DNA from: Leucobacter sp. CX169
GTDB lineage: Bacteria > Actinomycetota > Actinomycetes > Actinomycetales > Microbacteriaceae
Direction: 5' to 3'
Assembly (NCBI RefSeq): GCF_017161405.1
Contig: NZ_CP071051.1
Span: 1,426,001-1,490,000 of the forward strand
DNA length: 64,000 bases
Below, piece by piece: positions 48,461-54,970 of the stretch (its first letter is position 1; every line of letters starts with the position of its first letter). The position numbers and the translations under genes are program-made. The notes beneath the pieces are model-generated. The model was not told the DNA's origin. It saw nothing but the letters and a program-made list of their open reading frames with translations, and did not search any database.

Positions 48461-48662
48461 CGTCTGGCCCATAGCTTCACCTCGTGAACGAAACCGACTG
48501 GCCGCAGGTCGAATTGATCTCTTGAGCTGAAGTTGCAACGGCCTGTCGTCGCCATCGTGACGGTCCACGTGAAGGCGTTCCGAGATCACTACAAGTGCTT
48601 GCGTGATTGCGGAATCGCACGCAGAACCCGAGCTCTTGCCTTCAACACACCCGCAACCTCAT
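48461..48662. other. Non-coding stretch between arsR and the left prophage end
   Basis: About 200 bp with no convincing ORF, RNA gene or repeat. It ends directly at the left 12-bp repeat. Confidence 0.5.
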
Positions 48663-49672
48663 TACGCTGATAATCCGTCGTTTACTCGCGATTCAGCAAA
48701 CGATTTGACAGCGTCAGTCACTTCGATACCCGCTGCAGCGCACTTTTCAATCACGGATTCGACTGCATCTGCGGGGGAGGGATCGTGGCGGACCTTGCGC
48801 ATGTCCAGGTCGATCGTGCTGCCCGACGACTTGAGGCCCCAGTAGCCCCAGAAGCGACCTACAGACCCTTGCTCGACCCAGAGGGCGGGGGCCTGGTTCT
48901 GGTACTCCTTGGCCTCGAACAGGCCGTGCTTGGCGTAGTAGATCGCGATGCGCTTAGCGTCGGCCCACTGGCCGTGCCGGTCGTAATCGATACCCGTTCC
49001 CGCGTTGACGTGCTTCTCTGCCTCAATCGGGCCGAGCAGCTCAGCAGTCTTGCAAGCGCCAGCCCAGGCGAGCCCCAGCCACTCTTTGAAGGTCTCGCCG
49101 GTACCGCGAGCGCGGCCAGCCGGGGGAGTCATAAGGATGTGGAGGTGGGGAGCACCCCGCCGCTGAAACTCCATCTTCCAAACACCAACAATCGAGCGTC
49201 CCCAGGAGTACTCGAATCGATCCTTGAAGCGCTTTATGACCGTCTTGAACGTACGTGCGTCCGGTGCGATAACTTCCCAGGCGCCGGGCAGCGTTAAGGT
49301 GACCATCGCGGGCTGGTGGCCCTCAAGGAACAACGGCGCGAAATCGAGCGTGCACAATGTCCGAACCATGCGAGAGCGGGCCTGGCGAGTGAACGCGACA
49401 ATCTCCGCGCGAAGGGTTCCGGTCATACCAGGAGAATACGCGAGTGCAGAGCGGAGATCCCCGGTTTCTTTGAACCGTGCAGCCACTCGGCGCTCATGTG
49501 CCTTTTCCGCAAGCGAGCGATCACGACGCGACAGGCGAACCATGCCCGCGGCGAATGTCATCTCGAGGCGCGGACCCTCGGCACCCTGCCAAGTCTGCGC
49601 GGTCTTCGGGATCGCCGAGACAGCGGAACGAATGTCCTCCGTGCTGACGATGCGCGAGAGCGTTAGACTCAA
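48662..49672 (-). CDS. HUH rolling-circle replication initiator (Rep, gpII-like)
   Basis: A 336-residue Rep. Motif 1 is PAMVTLTLP (about 121-129), the metal-binding HUH motif 2 is GAPHLHILM (His176, His178), and motif 3 has the nicking Tyr in RIAIYYAKHG (Tyr245/246). TTG start at 49672 is supported by AGGAGG 9 nt upstream. The C-terminus ends GLSA at the left repeat. In the circular form the frame would continue for 111 more residues through the ORF at 54637-54966, giving about 447. It would start phage DNA replication by nicking one strand. It resembles Reps of small actinobacterial plasmids and filamentous phages. Confidence 0.88.
   Translation of the reverse strand: MSLTLSRIVSTEDIRSAVSAIPKTAQTWQGAEGPRLEMTFAAGMVRLSRRDRSLAEKAHERRVAARFKETGDLRSALAYSPGMTGTLRAEIVAFTRQARSRMVRTLCTLDFAPLFLEGHQPAMVTLTLPGAWEVIAPDARTFKTVIKRFKDRFEYSWGRSIVGVWKMEFQRRGAPHLHILMTPPAGRARGTGETFKEWLGLAWAGACKTAELLGPIEAEKHVNAGTGIDYDRHGQWADAKRIAIYYAKHGLFEAKEYQNQAPALWVEQGSVGRFWGYWGLKSSGSTIDLDMRKVRHDPSPADAVESVIEKCAAAGIEVTDAVKSFAESRVNDGLSA
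48663..48690 (+). other. Left attachment site: XerC-like arm with degenerate right half
   Basis: TACGCTGATAA (48663-48673) matches the XerC arm of the dif-like site at the right end; the centre (TCCGTC) and the right arm (GTTTACTCGCG) do not match. This is the form expected for the non-functional end of a Xer-integrated phage. It overlaps the last codons of rep. Confidence 0.65.
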
Positions 49673-49699
49673 CTCTGCCGACCTCCTATGTCGGTATCT

Positions 49700-49730
49700 G
49701 AAACGCTCGCCCTGAACCGGCGGGCGTTTC
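49700..49730. terminator. Hairpin upstream of rep
   Basis: GAAACGCTCGCC pairs with GGCGGGCGTTTC (one G.U), 7-nt loop, then TCTTT on the plus side. It lies between rep and the divergent small gene and may end transcription from the late genes or be part of the phage control region. Confidence 0.5.
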
Positions 49731-49764
49731 TCTTTGCCCTCAGCCTAGTCATAGAATCGCGAAC

Positions 49765-49986
49765 ATGACCCCCACCGTGGAAATGTTTCTTCTCGCACTT
49801 GCCGTAGTCGTGGTTCTTCCGATTGCGGGAATCATCGGCGGACGAATTACCGGGCGAAAGCAAGGACGCATCGAGGGCTACGAAGCGGGCTTCAAGGTGG
49901 GTTGGATGAAGCGCCACAACCAGGCACTTTCCGAGGCAAAAGACGCCGACCGTGACGCGACCCGCGAACGGCTGCGCCGCCGCTAG
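49765..49986 (+). CDS. Small divergent membrane protein of the prophage
   Basis: A 73-residue protein and the only plus-strand gene in the prophage. One transmembrane helix (about 7-26, MFLLALAVVVVLPIAGIIGG) is followed by a basic cytoplasmic tail (RITGRKQGRIEGYEAG, later ERLRRR). TAGAAT at 49752-49757 lies 7 nt before ATG with no Shine-Dalgarno, so it may be leaderless and expressed in the lysogen. Its last 4 bp overlap the end of the Zot-like gene. Superinfection exclusion or host interaction is a guess from position. Confidence 0.6.
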   Translation: MTPTVEMFLLALAVVVVLPIAGIIGGRITGRKQGRIEGYEAGFKVGWMKRHNQALSEAKDADRDATRERLRRR

Positions 49987-50846
49987 TGCCCCCGGCAAGT
50001 CTTCTCCACCGGCTTACCCCCACACACTCGGCACGAATTATCGACCGCTGAAACCGAGTCCAGCGTGTTGTAGCACTGAAACGTGAGGTCCTTGGGACCC
50101 CACACAAATTCGCGGTTCAAAACCTTGGCGCGGCGCTTTCGTTCGGAATCCTCGGTCAACGCGCGAGCGTCGCCCGAATCGGTAAGCGTCTGAGCATCGA
50201 ACGTAGTCAGCACAAACGCCCGATTCGGCGCCCACATCGAGACCGCGTCCCGCACACCCTCACCCCGCACCAGCTTGGAATTCGGGAAGTGACCCCGGCA
50301 GCGCACGACAGCTTGGGAGAGCTGCCGCAGGCGGCGGTCCGTGTTGTCGAAGTCAATGCCAGTCCAGCGGACCATGACGTTAGCGCGACGCATCTGCGGC
50401 AGCAACCGCCGAACGTGCTTCGGCATGCCCGAGTCGCGGGCATCCATGATGCCGGTGATTTCGTCCAGGAGCACGTCGCCGTCGCGGAAATCGTGCAGCT
50501 GCTCCCAGGAAGTGAACCGCTCAAAATTTGGGTGCGGCTCACCTGTCGCGGGGTCGAGGATCGTCACGGTCGAAAGCACCCGGCGACCGATCGCTAGCGA
50601 CAGAAGCGAATCGCGGATCATCGAAAACGTCTTGCCCTGCCCGTTGAGGCCGACGTAACCCATGATCGGTGCACTCCGACGCCGCAGAATGCCCTTTGTG
50701 CTCAATGCGGGGTTTTCGGGTACGAGCAGCCGTGGAGTTGCCGGAACGGCCGCCACTACGCCACCCTGCCGGGTGGCTGCCGTGGCAGCCTCCACCGGCA
50801 ACTCAAACAGCTCATCGAGCTCCGCCAGACCATGCTTTGAAATCAT
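49983..50846 (-). CDS. Zot/gpI-like filamentous phage morphogenesis ATPase
   Basis: A 287-residue P-loop protein of the Zot (zonular occludens toxin-like, gpI) family that drives coat assembly during phage extrusion. Walker A GLNGQGKT is at 66-73 and Walker B GDVLLDEIT at about 123-131, followed by RRLLPQMRRANV, typical of the family. No transmembrane segment is seen near the C-terminus, unlike M13 gpI; instead it ends with CRVCGGKPVEKTC, a possible zinc knuckle. ATG 50846 overlaps the stop of the pVI-like gene and has GGAGGAAA upstream. A toxin role is not implied. Confidence 0.87.
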   Translation of the reverse strand: MISKHGLAELDELFELPVEAATAATRQGGVVAAVPATPRLLVPENPALSTKGILRRRSAPIMGYVGLNGQGKTFSMIRDSLLSLAIGRRVLSTVTILDPATGEPHPNFERFTSWEQLHDFRDGDVLLDEITGIMDARDSGMPKHVRRLLPQMRRANVMVRWTGIDFDNTDRRLRQLSQAVVRCRGHFPNSKLVRGEGVRDAVSMWAPNRAFVLTTFDAQTLTDSGDARALTEDSERKRRAKVLNREFVWGPKDLTFQCYNTLDSVSAVDNSCRVCGGKPVEKTCRGH

Positions 50847-51118
50847 CAGCCGTTTCCTCCAATGAACGGGACATGAGCAAGCAGCACACGCACCATCTTT
50901 ACCGTCATACCAATTACCCAAACCGCTAACGGGATTGCACCGAGAACGCCGATCAAGGACCAGTTCACCCACGGCTCAAGTCCCGTGCCGAGCGCGAAAA
51001 TCTGGCCAATCATCCCGTCAGCATTCGTGAGCTCGGCGGGTGCATCCCAATCCGGGAACAGGTCTGCGATCCACTGCCACAGACCAACGGCAACCTTGAC
51101 CAACCATTCGAGGATCAT
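50846..51118 (-). CDS. pVI-like small membrane protein of the prophage
   Basis: A 90-residue protein with two hydrophobic segments (about 3-20, WLVKVAVGLWQWIADLF, and 52-78, WSLIGVLGAIPLAVWVIGMT) and a basic loop. Position between the pIII-like and gpI-like genes is that of gene VI in classical filamentous phages, which encodes the minor coat protein paired with pIII at the virion end. ATGA overlaps on both sides. The assignment is by position and topology, not by sequence similarity. Confidence 0.65.
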   Translation of the reverse strand: MILEWLVKVAVGLWQWIADLFPDWDAPAELTNADGMIGQIFALGTGLEPWVNWSLIGVLGAIPLAVWVIGMTVKMVRVLLAHVPFIGGNG

Positions 51119-53094
51119 TGGCCCGACCCGTACCCGATCATGCCGGCCACCTGACGCCGCAACACGACGATCACGAGCACAACCATGCCCGCGCTCGTCA
51201 CTACGCGCGAAATCGTCGCTACAGGCGCGAGGGTGCTACCCGCGCACGCGTCGATGGGCGTAATCGACTGCTGAAACTGGCCGCTGAAAATCGTCACAGA
51301 CTTGCTGCATCCGGACGCCGATGGAGCAAGCGAGAAGTTACCGACAATCCCAGCGATGACCGCAGGTGGTTTTTTCTCCCACGCGACCTCGCCGCCAGAT
51401 AGCTCCACCTCAACCACAAGCGGACGGGGCACGAACGCCCATTCCAGCGCGCACTGCACGGGACGCATCACGAACGCGACCGGATCAAACCCGGTGGTAT
51501 TCAGCCCGGTGCACGCACGCGTCGACGCGGGGTTCTGAATGCCCTGGCTCATGGCCTGGCCGTCGAGCCGAGGGGCAGACGACCCGCCGTTCCATTCGCC
51601 CGTCATCGGGTCAGAATAGGGGGCGCCGACCTGGACCCGGCCCGGCTTGAAGATGCCCGCGTACACGGCGCATTCTTCGTCATCGAGGGCGTGGGCACCG
51701 TAGGTGCACTGAAAGTTGTCAGCGCGGTTAGGGTCGGTCCACCAATCAACACACGGCTCCGGGATCGTGAAGCACGAAACACCCAACTTGGTGCCGCTCT
51801 TGACCGACAAATCCAGGAGGCAGGCACCCTCGCCGCACTCCGGATACTTGGTAGCCCAATCCTTGTACTCGGGCGTCACCGGCTCGTCGTAAAGCTTCTG
51901 ACCGTCTTTCTCACCAACGCTAATTGAGTCGGGAACCTTGCCCTCTGGAACCGCGGGGCATGCGGGAGGCGAGATCTGACCATCAGACTCCCGGTAGGAC
52001 CCTCCCTCAGACTTAACGACGGTGCCATCCGTCATCGTGATGACGCACTCGAGAACACGCTCGGGATCCTGCTCATTCTCGACCATCGTCTGTCGATCGG
52101 CCTCGGGCACCCCCGCGCTTGCCGCCACGTACCAACTCGACGGGTCAGTGATCTGTGCGAACACCGCATCAATCGGTGAATAAGCGTACTTGTCTCCCGT
52201 ATAGGCCGGGAACGCAGTCTTACAAATGGTGCTCCCCGGCGTGCCCGTCGTATGCCAAATCGAGGCACCTTTGCCTTTGCCGTTCTTATCGAAAAAGTAC
52301 TTACCAGCGGGCAAGTTTTGATTCTGCGTGTAGCAGTAGTAAGTACGTCCGTCTTTCAGCGCGGAACCGAAGTATCCGATCTTGACCGCGCCCAGCGTCA
52401 TATCGCCCCACTGCTTACCGTCTACATCCCCGTTGGGCGTGTAATCGTCCGCGAGGCCAAACATCGAGCAGTCACGACCTGACAGGAGGCCAAATACTGA
52501 GGAAAAAGCAGTGTCAAAGAACCCCTGCGGATCAGCGGTTGCCTCGCACCACTCGCTGTTGACGTCTTCAAAACCCATCCAGCCGCCGACAAGATTACTT
52601 CCAGCGTTACCGATCACGGGGATAAATGTGGAAGCAGCGATGACCTGAATAGACCCGTTGGCGAGCTTCTTAAAGTTGCCCGGCTTCGTTGCCTGGACCT
52701 TGAGTTTTTTCTCCCCGGTCTTGGGGTCAGTGGTGATCGGAGTCTGCCAATCATGGTTCCTGTCGAAGTAATCCTGCGCTGTCATGGCGGCATTAGTCGG
52801 CGAGTTGAGCATGGAGTACTCCATCCACTTCGCGAGCTTTGCGGGTGACGCGCCCTGCACCTTTGCCCGCGCATAGGCCAAATCTCGGGGGTTCACCACG
52901 TCAGAACCCGGGTTCGGGATTCCAAGAAACTGCTTGGTCACCGTCAACATGTAATCGCGCAGATTACCGAGCGGGTTCCGGGGGATATCCTCAACAGCTA
53001 CCCGCGCAGCAGGGCCCTGCGTCGCGGACGCAGCGGACGCCGGACCGACCATAACCAGGCCAGCCACCAGCATCATCATCAGCACACGACGCAC
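51115..53094 (-). CDS. pIII-like adsorption/minor coat protein of the prophage
   Basis: A 659-residue secreted protein. It has an N-terminal signal peptide (MRRVLMMMLVAGLVMVGPAS, cleavage near ASA), a large extracytoplasmic part with many cysteines (for example GRDCSMFG, GEGACLLD, CFTIPEPCVDWW), and a single C-terminal transmembrane helix (about 628-648, SAGMVVLVIVVL) with a short basic tail. This is the topology of gene III proteins that bind the host receptor. GTG 53094 has AAAGGGAG 6 nt upstream and is preferred over an earlier start. It is larger than M13 pIII (about 400), which may reflect a thick Gram-positive wall. No sequence family is recognised. Confidence 0.75.
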   Translation of the reverse strand: MRRVLMMMLVAGLVMVGPASAASATQGPAARVAVEDIPRNPLGNLRDYMLTVTKQFLGIPNPGSDVVNPRDLAYARAKVQGASPAKLAKWMEYSMLNSPTNAAMTAQDYFDRNHDWQTPITTDPKTGEKKLKVQATKPGNFKKLANGSIQVIAASTFIPVIGNAGSNLVGGWMGFEDVNSEWCEATADPQGFFDTAFSSVFGLLSGRDCSMFGLADDYTPNGDVDGKQWGDMTLGAVKIGYFGSALKDGRTYYCYTQNQNLPAGKYFFDKNGKGKGASIWHTTGTPGSTICKTAFPAYTGDKYAYSPIDAVFAQITDPSSWYVAASAGVPEADRQTMVENEQDPERVLECVITMTDGTVVKSEGGSYRESDGQISPPACPAVPEGKVPDSISVGEKDGQKLYDEPVTPEYKDWATKYPECGEGACLLDLSVKSGTKLGVSCFTIPEPCVDWWTDPNRADNFQCTYGAHALDDEECAVYAGIFKPGRVQVGAPYSDPMTGEWNGGSSAPRLDGQAMSQGIQNPASTRACTGLNTTGFDPVAFVMRPVQCALEWAFVPRPLVVEVELSGGEVAWEKKPPAVIAGIVGNFSLAPSASGCSKSVTIFSGQFQQSITPIDACAGSTLAPVATISRVVTSAGMVVLVIVVLRRQVAGMIGYGSGQ

Positions 53095-53175
53095 AACGCA
53101 CTCCCTTTCCAACAACACTGTGGGACAGAGCGAGGGGCCGAGCCGAAGCCCGAACCCCCCGCAGCAGCCAGCGAC

Positions 53176-53346
53176 CTAGCCGCGCACGAAGCGCTTGAAG
53201 ATCTTCCAGCCGACGGTGACCGCGATGATCGCGGCACCGACACCCAGAGCGGCGGGCAGAGCCGCGCTGACCTGGGTCGTGATGCTCGTCGCAGCGGTGC
53301 CGAGGGCAGCGCCGAGATCGATCGTTTCTCCTACGAGCTTGTACAT
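53176..53346 (-). CDS. Major coat protein (pVIII-like) of the prophage
   Basis: A 56-residue protein with an amphipathic N-terminal half, one hydrophobic helix (about 28-46, ALPAALGVGAAIIAVTVG) and a basic end WKIFKRFVRG. The arrangement closely mirrors M13 pVIII, whose end reads IGIKLFKKF. The basic end would face the DNA in the virion. There is no separate cleavable leader, as in Pf3. ATG 53346 has a near-perfect GGGAGGTGAAT upstream, the strongest ribosome-binding site in the prophage, as expected for the most abundant protein. Confidence 0.82.
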   Translation of the reverse strand: MYKLVGETIDLGAALGTAATSITTQVSAALPAALGVGAAIIAVTVGWKIFKRFVRG

Positions 53347-53348
53347 AT

Positions 53349-53444
53349 TCACCTCCCAACCTTTGTAATGACGGCCAGAAGACCGACGACCACGCCCGCC
53401 GCAAGCGCGGAGAGCACCCAGGCGAGTGCATCCGTGGTACTCAC
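53349..53444 (-). CDS. 31-residue membrane ORF, minor coat candidate (pVII/pIX-like)
   Basis: A 31-codon frame starting at GTG 53444 that codes for a single hydrophobic helix (core LSALAAGVVVGLLAVI) and a basic end TKVGR. M13 pVII and pIX are 33 and 32 residues, and lie just upstream of gene VIII as this one does. GTG overlaps the stop of the previous small frame (GTGA), and its TGA overlaps the coat gene's ribosome-binding site, so translation is coupled. Too short for similarity to prove anything. Confidence 0.6.
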   Translation of the reverse strand: MSTTDALAWVLSALAAGVVVGLLAVITKVGR

Positions 53445-53524
53445 GAATCAATCACCGCCCGGAAGACTTGCCAGGCCCGGATTACTCCGAGCACGGCGAC
53501 GAACGAGAGAGCAACCTCGATCAC
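53441..53524 (-). CDS. 27-residue membrane ORF of the prophage
   Basis: A 27-codon frame from GTG 53524: one short hydrophobic segment (VALSFVAVLGVI) then RAWQVFRAVIDS. GTG overlaps the stop of the preceding 44-codon frame and its stop overlaps the next GTG (GTGA in both cases). Its place in the chain makes it a candidate minor virion protein. Confidence 0.5.
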   Translation of the reverse strand: MIEVALSFVAVLGVIRAWQVFRAVIDS

Positions 53525-53655
53525 AGGTGACGCACCGCAATCACAGCGAGCAGGAACACGATCAGCGCAATACCGATGACACCAACGACAAGACCAGTCT
53601 CAGCAAGCGCAATAGCGCGATCAGCCACCGCAACAGGCGCATCAGCGGGATCCAC
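53521..53655 (-). CDS. 44-residue membrane ORF of the prophage
   Basis: A 44-codon frame from GTG 53655 with an Ala-rich acidic start (DPADAPVAVADRA) and a transmembrane helix (TGLVVGVIGIALIVFLLAVI) ending VRHL. The acidic N-terminus, helix and basic end resemble small coat proteins. Its start shares a G with the TAG of the preceding gene (TAGTG) and its stop overlaps the next GTG. Confidence 0.55.
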   Translation of the reverse strand: MDPADAPVAVADRAIALAETGLVVGVIGIALIVFLLAVIAVRHL

Positions 53656-53843
53656 TAGAGACCGCGCGACCGATCAGGGGACGCCACCGAGGGCATCACC
53701 GGCAACACCGGGGCAGTGGATCGAGCCAGCGAACGCTTCCGGTCCGCACGGATCGAGAGCGCTAGCAGCAGGATCGCGACGCCGTAGAGCACGAGCGTGA
53801 ACGCGACCATCGCGAAGCCGCCAAGAATCATTTCGTCTGGCAT
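53655..53843 (-). CDS. 62-residue membrane protein of the prophage
   Basis: A 62-residue protein with one transmembrane helix (about 8-29, GGFAMVAFTLVLYGVAILLL) followed by a basic segment (IRADRKRSLARS) and a Pro-rich tail. ATG 53843 is 2 nt after the stop of the gpV-position gene. It is part of the same overlapping chain. Function unknown; a virion or assembly protein is likely by context. Confidence 0.6.
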   Translation of the reverse strand: MPDEMILGGFAMVAFTLVLYGVAILLLALSIRADRKRSLARSTAPVLPVMPSVASPDRSRGL

Positions 53844-53845
53844 GA

Positions 53846-54160
53846 CTACTTGGCCGCGGTGAGGGTCGAAGCGATCAGATCGAGCGCGTTCTCGCCGGGG
53901 CGCTCGTAAGAGAGGGATGCACCAAAGTTGCGCGACTCCTCAATGGAGCATTCGGCGGCAACAAAGCTGCCGATCTTCGGGTGCGGGGCGCTGCTGTTGG
54001 CGTAGATCGAATAGGACAAGAGCGCGCCGCCGGGCTGCTTGACGGTGAACTCGGTGGCGTAGATGTCGCCGCCGTTCTCGGGCTTCTTGCGAAGCTCGCG
54101 GGAGGTTTCGACGGTGCCATAGATGAGCACGAGCGGGCGGACGGTGCGAGCAATTGCCAT
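53846..54160 (-). CDS. Putative phage ssDNA-binding protein (gpV position)
   Basis: A 104-residue protein with a beta-rich pattern (VRPLVLIYGTVETSRELRKK, IYATEFTVKQPGGALLSYSIYAN) that could form an OB fold as in gpV. It is first in the late-gene chain, right after the intergenic region, which is where filamentous phages keep the ssDNA-binding protein that coats viral DNA before packaging. ATG 54160 has AAAGGAG 8 nt upstream, a strong site, fitting an abundant protein. The function is inferred from size, fold pattern and position. Confidence 0.55.
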   Translation of the reverse strand: MAIARTVRPLVLIYGTVETSRELRKKPENGGDIYATEFTVKQPGGALLSYSIYANSSAPHPKIGSFVAAECSIEESRNFGASLSYERPGENALDLIASTLTAAK

Positions 54161-54190
54161 GAGGGTTTCTCCTTTGAAAGTCACATATCA

Positions 54191-54445
54191 GTGGGTGACG
54201 AGCTACCCACGAGTATGCGCTATATAACAAGCCCAGCGCCACTCGCGCGGCTGCGAAAATGCTGGGAAGAAACATCAGCTGACCGGGGGTTTACGCATTT
54301 CGCGCGCATCCTAGTGGGGACCACCGACAAAGGCGCTGCCGCACAGCCGCAAGCGGCTGTTTGCCTCGGGATGCGGGGGAGTAGCCGGCCTTTTGGCGAT
54401 CGCTAGGGGTGTAGCCGGCCTTTGTGTAGAAGTAGCCGGCCTTTT
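54191..54445 (-). other. Prophage intergenic region with hairpins and triple repeat (candidate origin / packaging region)
   Basis: The largest gene-free part of the prophage. It holds a GTGGGT/ACCCAC hairpin (54191-54210), an 8-bp perfect hairpin ACAGCCGC-AA-GCGGCTGT (54343-54360) and three copies of GTAGCCGGCCTTT. Filamentous phages keep the replication origin and packaging hairpin in such a region between the Rep-side and gpV-side genes, which matches its place here. Confidence 0.5.
54381..54445. repeat. Three direct repeats of GTAGCCGGCCTTT
   Basis: Copies at 54381-54393, 54411-54423 and 54432-54444, spaced 30 and 21 nt (both multiples of three), each with a GGCCGG/CCGGCC core and followed by T or G. 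They may be iterons for Rep or protein-binding sites. Confidence 0.7.
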
Positions 54446-54668
54446 ACTCGCGGTCGAGGTGCAGCAGTGCGACGATGAGCGCGCGCCAGCGGAGGCAGCC
54501 GCAGCGGTGGAATGGCTCGAAGACGCGTTCATGCGGGTGATGCCGCCAATGCAGCGGCTCGACCAGGGGAGAGATCACCCAGATGTCGATGTAGCGAAAG
54601 AGGGAGCCGAACGGAGTACCGTGCTGCGCGAGAATGCTATTCTCCCAGGTCAGCCCGTACTTCGTCAT
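54444..54668 (-). CDS. 74-residue hypothetical protein of the prophage
   Basis: Frame from ATG 54668, overlapping the end of the 54637-54966 frame by 32 bp, with GC-rich third positions as in real genes of this DNA. It is rich in His, Trp and Arg (LHWRHHPHERVFEPFHRCGC), with one hydrophobic patch (FRYIDIWVISPLV). There is no clear ribosome-binding site. In the circular form it would lie just downstream of rep. No family recognised. Confidence 0.4.
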   Translation of the reverse strand: MTKYGLTWENSILAQHGTPFGSLFRYIDIWVISPLVEPLHWRHHPHERVFEPFHRCGCLRWRALIVALLHLDRE

Positions 54669-54966
54669 GCTTTGCGTGCAACTTGTCGTACATCGTGAAT
54701 TCTTCGAGCTCGTGTCCGGATTCGACCAGCCACCAGCGGACAAGGCGTTCGACGTCGCGTGCTGCCGCGCTGCCGTCATTGACGACGAGGAAGCCTGAGC
54801 CGCCGGTGTAGTGCTGCTTGCGGCGCTTGATCCATCGTTTACGCTCCCGGATTTCGCCGGTGCGTGGATCAACCGAGGTTCGCGTGACCTGGACTCGTTG
54901 CATGAATGATTGCTGCGCTGCACGCTTGCGAAGATACCGTTCGACGTACCGGTCGATGGACGCCAT
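54637..54966 (-). CDS. 109-residue ORF at the right prophage end, probable C-terminal part of Rep in the circular form
   Basis: A basic, helical protein (RYVERYLRKRAAQQ, RERKRWIKRRKQHY) with a globular end (VERLVRWWLVESGHELEEFTMYDKLHAK). ATG 54966 is preceded by the dif-like site and has no Shine-Dalgarno. If the two 12-bp repeats recombine, the rep frame continues in phase through Ser-Pro into this ATG, giving a 447-residue Rep. I therefore read it as the detached Rep tail, although an independent gene is possible. Confidence 0.6.
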   Translation of the reverse strand: MASIDRYVERYLRKRAAQQSFMQRVQVTRTSVDPRTGEIRERKRWIKRRKQHYTGGSGFLVVNDGSAAARDVERLVRWWLVESGHELEEFTMYDKLHAKHDEVRADLGE

Positions 54967-54970
54967 GGGC

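Noticed and set aside
48662-49672. Reading the Rep region as an integrated plasmid rather than a phage
   Set aside because: The neighbouring Zot-like ATPase, coat-like protein and pIII/pVI-like genes in filamentous-phage order are not plasmid genes, although a Rep of plasmid origin is possible.
49983-50846. Zot-like protein as a toxin
   Set aside because: The similarity is to the phage assembly ATPase domain; the C-terminal peptide tied to toxicity in Vibrio Zot is not present.
54381-54445. Triple repeat as a CRISPR array
   Set aside because: Only three 13-bp copies, uneven short spacers (17 and 8 nt), no cas genes.
54311-54532. Minus-strand 73-codon frame covering the three repeats (repeated Lys-Arg-Pro-Ala-Thr)
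   Set aside because: The repetition comes from the DNA repeats; low-complexity Ser/Ala/Pro composition; more likely a non-coding control region, though in-phase spacing keeps it open.
54393-54698. Plus-strand 101-codon frame in the prophage intergenic region
   Set aside because: Overlaps repeats and two minus-strand frames, and has no ribosome-binding site or plausible protein features.
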